Assembly (NCBI RefSeq): GCF_001042655.1
Contig: NZ_AP012332.1
Coordinates: 310,001 to 374,000, forward strand
DNA length: 64,000 bases
Direction of reading: 5' to 3'
DNA from: Gardnerella vaginalis ATCC 14018 = JCM 11026
Lineage (GTDB): Bacteria > Actinomycetota > Actinomycetes > Actinomycetales > Bifidobacteriaceae
Shown here: one piece after another, positions 54,996 to 61,367 of the stretch
How positions within the stretch are numbered: the stretch's first letter is position 1
Layout: each line of letters begins with the position of its first letter
Translations under genes and position numbers: made by a program
Notes under the pieces: generated by a model
Seen by the model: the letters and a program-made list of their open reading frames with translations, nothing else
Database searches by the model: none
Told to the model about the DNA's origin: nothing

Positions 54996-56654
54996 GTGAC
55001 AATATTGCCTAGAAAATCATGGTTTAATAAGGGTGATGAATTTGCTAGTGAGCATGCTAGCTGCAAGTCTTTCGTGAACTTGTCTAAACTTAGTCATGCT
55101 CTTGTTGGTGAAGAAGCGTATAAAAACAATCGTCTCACGCGTGCAGCCTTGGTTTCTCTGGCGATTCTAACTTTTATAACTTTTATTGGCAATTTTGCGC
55201 AATTGCAGCTCACTGCTGCATTACCTACTATTGTGCGTGAGTTTAACATAAGTGTTACTACGGGACAGTGGCTTACGTCTATTTTTCAGCTGATTATGGC
55301 TATTATGGTGCCGCTAACAGCATTTTTGACTAGACGATTTTCTACTCGTCAAATTGTTATTACTTCCATGATTCTTTTTACTCTAGGCTCAGTTATGGCG
55401 TGGCTGAGTAATGATTTTATTATGGCGTTAGCTGGGCGAACTCTAGAGGCTATTGGCACTGGAGTTATGTGGCCTGTTCTACAGATTACTGTGTTTTCTG
55501 TATACCCAGTTACTCGTAGAGGAATGGCTATGGGTAGCGTTGGTATGGCAATGAGCATTGCTCCAGCAATTGGACCAACAGTTGGTGGTATGCAAACTGA
55601 TTTTAATGGTTGGCGTTCTATATTCTTATCTCTTACAATTATCGGCGTAATTTCTATTATTCTTTCCATACTTTTCTTACATAATTTCGGTGAACATGAT
55701 CGCTCTGCTAAGGCGGATTTTTTCTCCGTTGGACTTTCAATTGTTGGCTTTGGTGGAGTTATGTTTGGTTTCACAAACATTGAGTCTTATGGTATTTCAA
55801 ATCCGCTTTCGTGGTCACCTATGGTTGTTGGAGCATGTGGAATAACGTGGTTTGTGATTAGACAATTGCGTGCGCGAGTTAAAGGAAAGCAGCCGTTGCT
55901 TGGAATAAGCGTGTTGAAGAATCGCTATTTTACGATTGGCACCGCTTGCGCATGTTTAACATTCTTTGCGTTTAGCTCAATTATGGTGGTTATTCCGCTG
56001 TATATTCAATCAGATCGTGGTTTTTCAGCTACTATGAGTGGTCTGGTATTGTTGCCTGGCGCGTTTGGAATGGCAATTTCGCAATATTTTGGTGGGCGTA
56101 TGCTCGATCGTTTTGGTGTGCGACCTGTAGCAATGGCAGGCTCTCTTATTTTGCTTTTTGGCACAGTTATGATGAGCCTTATCGATAAAGACACATGGAT
56201 TTGGTGGATTTCAATCTGGCAGTTTACGCGACAAATCGGCATGGGATTTTTGCTTATGCCTGTTACAACATGGTCTTTAAATTGCTTGCAACCTAGTGAG
56301 TTGGGCGATGGTTCTGCAGTCACTAATACAATGAGACAGCTTTGGGGTGCTATTGGTGCTCCAGTACTTGTTGTTACTATGGCTACTTTTACTCAGTGGT
56401 ATCATATGCTTACTGGAGTTGGTTCTGCAGATAATTTGGCAGCCAGCATTTTTGGTGTTCAATGGACTTTGAGAATTAGTGCGATTATTACGGCTGTTAT
56501 GGCTTTAATTGTGATTTTTGGGGTTAAAGGTGATGGGGCTGGTTCTGCTCATCAGCTTGCGCGTAAGGCGATTGATCGTATGCGCGTTTTGCATATTCCT
56601 CATGCGTCGGAGCATAAAGACGTTATGCACGATCACACGCATCATCAATACTGA
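54996..56654 (+). CDS. MFS efflux transporter, DHA2 (EmrB/QacA-like) family
   Basis: A 552-residue proton-coupled exporter with about 14 hydrophobic segments after a ~48-residue cytoplasmic N-terminus. Family motifs include LTAALPTIVREFNISVTTGQ, FTLGSVMAWLSNDFIMALAG and the motif-C-like MSIAPAIGPTVGGMQTDFNGW. It probably exports drugs or other amphipathic compounds; the His-rich C-terminus (HDHTHHQY) is unusual. The start is a GTG preceded by GGAAGGAAA. No regulator gene is adjacent on its 5' side. Confidence 0.9.
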   Translation: MTILPRKSWFNKGDEFASEHASCKSFVNLSKLSHALVGEEAYKNNRLTRAALVSLAILTFITFIGNFAQLQLTAALPTIVREFNISVTTGQWLTSIFQLIMAIMVPLTAFLTRRFSTRQIVITSMILFTLGSVMAWLSNDFIMALAGRTLEAIGTGVMWPVLQITVFSVYPVTRRGMAMGSVGMAMSIAPAIGPTVGGMQTDFNGWRSIFLSLTIIGVISIILSILFLHNFGEHDRSAKADFFSVGLSIVGFGGVMFGFTNIESYGISNPLSWSPMVVGACGITWFVIRQLRARVKGKQPLLGISVLKNRYFTIGTACACLTFFAFSSIMVVIPLYIQSDRGFSATMSGLVLLPGAFGMAISQYFGGRMLDRFGVRPVAMAGSLILLFGTVMMSLIDKDTWIWWISIWQFTRQIGMGFLLMPVTTWSLNCLQPSELGDGSAVTNTMRQLWGAIGAPVLVVTMATFTQWYHMLTGVGSADNLAASIFGVQWTLRISAIITAVMALIVIFGVKGDGAGSAHQLARKAIDRMRVLHIPHASEHKDVMHDHTHHQY

Positions 56655-56666
56655 TATATTGCACGC

Positions 56667-56745
56667 TCTTTGACTTGTTTGCTGTTGCGCGCTTTCTTGT
56701 TTGGTATTGTGCATCTTCCTTGTTTGGTGTTGTAGGAGGGCTGGG
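56667..56745. repeat. Imperfect tandem repeats downstream of the MFS gene
   Basis: CTTGTTTG(C/G)T(G/A)TTG recurs three times at roughly 25-bp intervals, and a weaker TACTTGGTATTGCGC occurs near 56782. No ORF or RNA gene explains it; it forms the left part of a 797-bp gene-free stretch (56655-57451). Confidence 0.45.
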
Positions 56746-56797
56746 TGTTTCTATGCTCGCTTGTTATAGCGCATTATTCTTTACTTGGTATTGCGCG

Positions 56798-56917
56798 AAG
56801 TTTGAGTATTTCTCTCCTCGCAAGTGACGCGCACCTTTACGGATATCTTGTGAACGTTAATATTCTAATGTTTTAGGTTGGCGCTATTTATTGCTCGTAG
56901 AGAAATACATCAAACTT
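56798..56917. repeat. 120-bp segment bounded by 18-bp inverted repeats
   Basis: AAGTTTGAGTATTTCTCT (56798-56815) and AGAGAAATACATCAAACTT (56899-56917) are inverted copies with a one-base insertion. The intervening ~83 bp has no ORF. It could be a small MITE-like insertion or a cruciform-forming site next to the larger structured element. Confidence 0.5.
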
Positions 56918-56955
56918 TCTGAATATCTAGAACAATTGCGTATATCTTAATCACC

Positions 56956-57294
56956 GAGATTCTCGATTTTTCTTCTTCATTCGATGAATCACCATCGGAG
57001 GACTGCGAATCGACTTGCATGAGCGCTTTGACTGAGCTTGAAATTCCATAACGCATTTCAAGCTCCTTCAAAGCGTGATTTGGCTTAATGCATAAAGTCC
57101 AGTGGACTTTATGCGCCAAATCAGCCGAACGGCTACTAATAGCCGTGAGGAATAGCGTAGCGCGCGAATGCACTTCGATTCGCTGAGCTTGCTCAAAGTT
57201 GAAAGCACAGTGTGCTTTCAACGCAAGCGAAGACGTGAGCGCGCTGTAACGCGCGAGCGATACATCTCATTCAGTGTGAAAAATCTCGAATCTC
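56956..57294. repeat. Structured hairpin-array element with imperfect terminal inverted repeats
   Basis: The ends (GAGATTC...GATTTTTC from 56956; GAAAAATC...GAATCTC ending 57294) are imperfect inverted repeats. Inside lie successive hairpins: 57024-57075 (outer CGCTTTGA/TCAAAGCG, inner 11 bp), 57077-57122 (outer GATTTGGC/GCCAAATC, bulge TTAAT, inner GCATAAAGTCC, loop AGT), 57127-57145 (ACGGCTA/TAGCCGT) and 57187-57228 (outer GCTTGC/GCAAGC, bulge TCAAA, inner GTTGAAAGCAC, loop AGT). Positions 57154-57264 recur at 60372-60482. No transposase is present. A non-autonomous mobile element or REP-like structure is inferred. Confidence 0.7.
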
Positions 57295-57451
57295 TACCTA
57301 ACTTGGTATTGGTAAATTTTGCATAATCATTTGTTCGTTTTGTTGAATTTTGCAAAATTTTCTTATGAATTTTGTTAACTACCTAACGTTTTTCACATAG
57401 AAACGCTCATTTGAGTTTGTTTTTTGCGTTTAGTTGTGCGATAATGTTCAC

Positions 57452-58252
57452 ATGATTTCTTCTCAGCGTCAGCAGTTGATTTTAAGCCGTCTTCGCACTA
57501 GAGGGGCTGTGCGTATTACTGCTCTTTCTAAAGAGCTAAGTGTTTCGGCAATGACTATTCGTAGGGATATCGCCGAGCTTTCAGACAAAGGTCTTTTAAA
57601 AAGAGTTCATGGTGGTGCTGTTACAACTAACACTCTTCTTTCTGAGCCTCTGTTTTCGGTAAAGTCGCAGATGGATATGGGCTTAAAGGACGCAATCGCC
57701 AGCAAAGCTGTGGATTATGTTCAGCCTGGAGATGTTATAGCTATTGGTGGTGGCACCACTGCTTATGTATTTGCTCAGCATCTACTTGAGTCTCGCAGAG
57801 CTTCTGGTATTACGATTTTAACCAATTCGATTCCTGTTGCAGAGCTTGTTCAGGCGCTTGAGTCTAAAGATATTGAGGTTATTGTTACTGGCGGAGTTAT
57901 TACTAGATCTAATTCTCTGGTTGGTCCTATTGCGGATAAGGTTGTTGCGTCTTTGCGCGTAAACACCGTGTTTTTGGGCACTCATTCCGTGAGCCTACCT
58001 CGTGGATTCCTAATGCCTAATTCTCTTGAAGCTGCTACAGATATGGCTTTGATGGATATTGCGGATCGTACGATTATTTTAACAGATCACACTAAATGGA
58101 CTTGCACATCGCTTTCACTGTTTGCTCGCTTCGACCAAGTGGATACTGTTATTACAGATGATTGTCTGGATGCGGATTCTCAGCTTCGCACGCGTGAGCT
58201 TGTTAAAAATTTGGTTCTTGCTCCTACAATAGATTCTTTGGAAGAAGAGTAG
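57452..58252 (+). CDS. DeoR-family transcriptional regulator
   Basis: A 266-residue sugar-phosphate-responsive regulator. The N-terminal HTH is RQQLILSRLRTRGAVRITAL then LSVSAMTIRRDIAELSDKG and KRVHGGA, diagnostic of DeoR; the C-terminal sensor domain has AIGGGTTAYVFAQHL, LTNSIPVAEL and ADRTIILTDHTKW. The ATG at 57452 lacks a ribosome binding site; GATAAT ends six bases before it, so the mRNA is probably leaderless. Target genes are not adjacent and remain unknown. Confidence 0.92.
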   Translation: MISSQRQQLILSRLRTRGAVRITALSKELSVSAMTIRRDIAELSDKGLLKRVHGGAVTTNTLLSEPLFSVKSQMDMGLKDAIASKAVDYVQPGDVIAIGGGTTAYVFAQHLLESRRASGITILTNSIPVAELVQALESKDIEVIVTGGVITRSNSLVGPIADKVVASLRVNTVFLGTHSVSLPRGFLMPNSLEAATDMALMDIADRTIILTDHTKWTCTSLSLFARFDQVDTVITDDCLDADSQLRTRELVKNLVLAPTIDSLEEE

Positions 58253-58521
58253 CTTGTAGATCAGTATTGCATTACTTATTGCGTATTGTGTGGGGCTTGT
58301 GTTAGGCTCAGTTAGTTCATGACTTTGTAGTGATTACACATTAAAGTTGCGCGGCTTATGCTTGCGATTCACGGTTTGCTTGTTTTGCGCACTTTTGCTG
58401 CTTTGCAGTCTGTAGATTAATTTTGTGCAATTACATTTGTAATTGCGCCTTTGAATGTTCGTAATTACGCATTGTCAACATTATATGTCAACTATGTTGA
58501 AGTAATTTACGAAAGGCTATT
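58253..58521. promoter_or_regulatory. Upstream region of the DEAD-box helicase gene
   Basis: A 10-bp hairpin GTGCAATTAC / GTAATTGCGC with one wobble pair (58425-58448) and a second dyad TCAACAT / ATGTTGA near 58478-58501 are visible. The first may end the deoR transcript, the second lies in the helicase promoter or leader. No RNA gene was recognised. Confidence 0.4.
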
Positions 58522-60363
58522 GTGCCACATACTCATTATGCTGCGTCTGCTAAAACGCAAGGTGCTAAGAAATCTGCTGGTAAAAAATCTGCTGTAAGTC
58601 AGGGAGCTAATAAGAATTTTTCTAAAAAAGGCTATAAGTCTAATAGAAACCCATTTGAATATCAGGGAAATCGTAAGAATAACGAATTTAATGCGCGTAA
58701 AGCACGTAATCGCAAGGCAGACAAAGCTAGAAGTCGTGCTCGTGAAAAGGCTTTGCAATATGAAGAGATTGCAATTCAAGAAGCTGAACAAGATTTTGGC
58801 AAACGCGATTTAAAAAAGCGCGATTTTGATTTTGACAATCGCAATATGAAGAAGAGTAGAGATAGTCGCCACAATAGACACCAGACAAGTCGCCAGCAAC
58901 CGACGACTATTGATACTGAGTCTTCAATAAAGAAAAATCTAGAAATTACAAAAAATTCCGTAATGATTCCAGATACAGCTGTGGAATCTCGAGAAAACTA
59001 TAGTGATGATGTTACTTTTGCACAGCTTGGCGTTCCAGAACCATTGGTTAACGTTTTGCGTGCAGACGGTAAAAACACAGCTTTTCCAATTCAGCAGGCC
59101 ACTCTGCCAGACTCTTTACAGGGTGCAAACATACTTGGTAGAGGGCGTACAGGAAGTGGTAAAACTTTAGCATTCTCGATTCCTCTTGTAGCAAGATTAG
59201 CTGAAAACTTTGTTGATTTAATAAATTCTGGTCGTACTTCTAGAAAAAACAAAAATCGCGAAGATAGTAATATTCCAGCACCTCATGCGATGATTTTGGC
59301 TCCGACGCGAGAACTTGTGCATCAGATTGATGAGGTGATTGCTCCTCTTGCAGCAGCATATGGGATGCATACTGTTACTATTTACGGCGGAGTAAGATAT
59401 CAGAGACAAATTGCTCCGTTAAAGCAAGGTGCTCAGATTATAGTAGCGTGCCCAGGGCGATTAGAAGATTTACTAAAACAAGGCGCATTAACGCTTGAAA
59501 ACATAGAAGTCAGTGTTTTAGATGAGGCTGACGAAATGGCTGATATGGGGTTCTTGCCAGCTGTAACAAGGCTTTTAGAGCAGACAAATCCTAATGGTCA
59601 AAGAATGCTGTTTTCTGCAACTTTGGATAAGCAAGTTGCTGCTATAGTAAATCGCTTCTTGCCAAATGCTGTTGTGCACGCTGTGGATGATGCGGATTCT
59701 CAGGTAGATACAATGACTCATCATGTGTTTGGAGTGTCTGCAGGAGATAAGTATGAGGTTCTACGTAAATTAGCGTCTGGTAAAAAACGCTCTATATTCT
59801 TTACTCGCACAAAATACCAAGCCAAGAACATGGCTAAAAAGTTCATTAGTCAGGGTATTCCAGCCGTCGATTTGCAAGGAAATTTGTCTCAGAATCAGAG
59901 AGATAGGCACTTGGCTGTGTTTTCTGATGGGCTAGTGCGCGTTCTAGTTGCTACAGATGTTGCGGCTAGAGGCATTGATATTAGCGATGTGGCGCTTGTG
60001 GTGCAAACCGAGCCTCCAGAGGATCCAAAATCGTTCTTGCATAGATCTGGGCGTACTGCGCGCGCTGGGGAGTCTGGCGATGTCGTAACTCTTGTGTTGC
60101 CGAATCAAAAGCGCATGGCGAACACTATGCTTCGACGCGCTGGAATTCATGCTAAGGCAGAAGACATTAAGCCAGATTCGCCTGTTTTGCAAGAAATTGT
60201 TGGGGATTTGGCGGATTTGCAAGAGGGCTGGAGTATGCCAGAGCCAGAGCAGCCAAAGCGCAGAGGCAGAGGAAGAAGCAGAGGGCGCGGACGTTCGCGT
60301 GATTTTCACAGTTCGCGTGATTCTCGCAATGGTTTGCGCAAACGCGCGCTCCGAACTGCCTGA
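58522..60363 (+). CDS. DEAD-box RNA helicase
   Basis: A 613-residue ATP-dependent RNA helicase for ribosome assembly or mRNA turnover. A ~150-residue basic, Lys/Arg/Asn-rich N-terminal region precedes the core: Q-motif FPIQQATLPDSLQGANIL, GRTGSGKT, PTRELVHQI, VLDEADEMADMGF, FSATL, VATDVAARGIDISD and HRSGRTARAG. The C-terminus is Arg/Gly-rich (RRGRGRSRGRGRSR). Translation begins at GTG with GAAAGG upstream. The last five codons lie in one arm of a structured repeat that continues past the stop, so the true ancestral C-terminus may have been replaced. Confidence 0.93.
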   Translation: MPHTHYAASAKTQGAKKSAGKKSAVSQGANKNFSKKGYKSNRNPFEYQGNRKNNEFNARKARNRKADKARSRAREKALQYEEIAIQEAEQDFGKRDLKKRDFDFDNRNMKKSRDSRHNRHQTSRQQPTTIDTESSIKKNLEITKNSVMIPDTAVESRENYSDDVTFAQLGVPEPLVNVLRADGKNTAFPIQQATLPDSLQGANILGRGRTGSGKTLAFSIPLVARLAENFVDLINSGRTSRKNKNREDSNIPAPHAMILAPTRELVHQIDEVIAPLAAAYGMHTVTIYGGVRYQRQIAPLKQGAQIIVACPGRLEDLLKQGALTLENIEVSVLDEADEMADMGFLPAVTRLLEQTNPNGQRMLFSATLDKQVAAIVNRFLPNAVVHAVDDADSQVDTMTHHVFGVSAGDKYEVLRKLASGKKRSIFFTRTKYQAKNMAKKFISQGIPAVDLQGNLSQNQRDRHLAVFSDGLVRVLVATDVAARGIDISDVALVVQTEPPEDPKSFLHRSGRTARAGESGDVVTLVLPNQKRMANTMLRRAGIHAKAEDIKPDSPVLQEIVGDLADLQEGWSMPEPEQPKRRGRGRSRGRGRSRDFHSSRDSRNGLRKRALRTA

Positions 60364-60482
60364 GCGCTTAAAGCGTAGCGCGCGAAGGCAACTCGGAGCG
60401 CTGAGCTTGCTTAAGGTTGAAAGCACGGTGTGCTTTCAACGCAAGCGAAGACGTGAGCGCGCTGTAGCGCGCGAACGATTTT
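60346..60482. repeat. Second copy of the bulged-hairpin repeat, overlapping the helicase 3' end
   Basis: 60372-60482 closely matches 57154-57264. The core hairpin is GCTTGC, bulge TTAAG, GTTGAAAGCAC, loop GGT, then the complements (60405-60446). An outer stem pairs 60346-60360 (last helicase codons) with 60387-60401 at 13 of 15 positions. Downstream, GCGCGC...GCGCGC arms close another small hairpin. Confidence 0.75.
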
Positions 60483-60490
60483 ACGCTTTA

Positions 60491-60639
60491 TGTACGTGAT
60501 TTAGGTCGAATTTGGTACAAAGTGCGGAGTTGTTTTCTGCTTTTTGTTGTTCAACACGCCGTAAATCGCTACAAAGTGCGTCAACTTTTCCCGAGAATGT
60601 ACGTGATTTAGGTCAAATTTGGTACAAAACCCGTCAACT
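60491..60639. repeat. Modular intergenic repeat with two direct copies
   Basis: GTACGTGATTTAGGTC plus AATTTGGTACAAA (31 bases including one variable position) occurs at 60492 and again at 60600, 108 bp apart, with one mismatch. The module TGCTTTTTGTTGTT...CTACAAAGTGCG (60537-60580) lies between them. An inverted version of the whole set is found at 30842-30940, and TTTCCCGAGAATGTACGT recurs in the palindrome at 15719-15771. No ORF accounts for it; it occupies the gap between the helicase and DUF3052 genes. Confidence 0.75.
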
Positions 60640-60661
60640 AACTAAGCGACGACTATTTGCG

Positions 60662-61084
60662 CTATTTGCTCTGACCCTTGCCGAATGCGCGCAAGCGGAT
60701 TCCGTTCCAATCTTCGCTTACGGTTAAAGGAGTTGCAGCATTCATGCCAGCTGTTTTAGCAGCGGATTGCACTGTGCTGGAGCTTGGAGAGCCTTCGCGA
60801 CCAGGCTTAGGTGTTAGAACCCACATTGGAGCTTCGTCGTCTAACATGTTTGTGGCATCCATAATCGTGTCTGCCAACTCATCCTCATCGTCGCCATCGC
60901 GCCACCAAATAATGACGCCGTCAACAGATGAGTCGTAATCTTCATCTACCAGATCTTCTCCAGTAAGATTTTCGATATTGTCGCAGATTGCATCGTCAAC
61001 GTCATCGTCCCACAGCCACTGCTGTACGATATCTCCAGGTTGGAAGCCAAATTCTTCTGCATGTTGAAAAGCTGTCTGTTCCAC
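60662..61084 (-). CDS. DUF3052 family protein
   Basis: A 140-residue acidic protein typical of actinobacteria, function unknown. Recognisable pieces are FGFQPGDIVQQWLWDDDVDD, ENLTGEDLVDEDYDSSVDGV, IIWWRDGDDEDELADTIMDA and a C-terminal SEDWNGIRL. The start is set at the GTG at 61084: TATATT ends seven bases before it and no ribosome binding site exists, so it is probably leaderless; the longer frame is basic and unlike the family. It diverges from nrdD. Confidence 0.85.
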   Translation of the reverse strand: MEQTAFQHAEEFGFQPGDIVQQWLWDDDVDDAICDNIENLTGEDLVDEDYDSSVDGVIIWWRDGDDEDELADTIMDATNMLDDEAPMWVLTPKPGREGSPSSSTVQSAAKTAGMNAATPLTVSEDWNGIRLRAFGKGQSK

Positions 61085-61214
61085 GTGACTCAATATATCA
61101 AAGTGCCACGAATTTGTGCGATTTTTAAGTTTAGTGCGTGTTTCTTGATAACGGAATGCATATATATTCCGGTTGCATCGAGACACGCCTCAAAAATCGC
61201 GAAAATATCCAAAA

Positions 61215-61262
61215 TCACTATATATAGTTTGTTTTTTGAATAAAGTTCCCTAGATATTGTGC
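61215..61262. promoter_or_regulatory. Paired NrdR boxes upstream of nrdD
   Basis: The first box, 61215-61230, contains CTATATATAG, a perfect core of the NrdR consensus; the second, 61247-61262, contains CTAGATATTG, nine of ten core positions, followed by TGC. Their starts are 32 bp apart, three helical turns, as is usual for NrdR operator pairs. They precede a TATAGT hexamer at 61274. Confidence 0.8.
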
Positions 61263-61289
61263 AGAGGTTGGGTTATAGTTGAGCAAGTT

Positions 61290-61317
61290 GTTTTGAATAA
61301 TGGTCATTATTCAAAAC
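61290..61317. promoter_or_regulatory. Perfect 12-bp palindrome in the nrdD leader
   Basis: GTTTTGAATAAT and ATTATTCAAAAC are perfect complements around GGTC, 50 bp before the nrdD ATG. It lies downstream of the candidate -10, so it would be an mRNA hairpin or a second operator; it has no T-run directly after it, which argues against a terminator. Confidence 0.65.
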
Positions 61318-61367
61318 AGGATGGATAACAGGATAAATAAACTGTAGATGTAAGAAAGGTCTGTAGG

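Noticed and set aside
56910..57221. A 103-codon minus-strand frame through the hairpin array
   Set aside because: It is generated by the inverted repeats, lacks a ribosome binding site and has no recognisable domain; the DNA structure explains the sequence better.
56956..57294. CRISPR array
   Set aside because: The repeated parts are hairpins of differing sequence without regular repeat-spacer alternation, and no cas gene is present.
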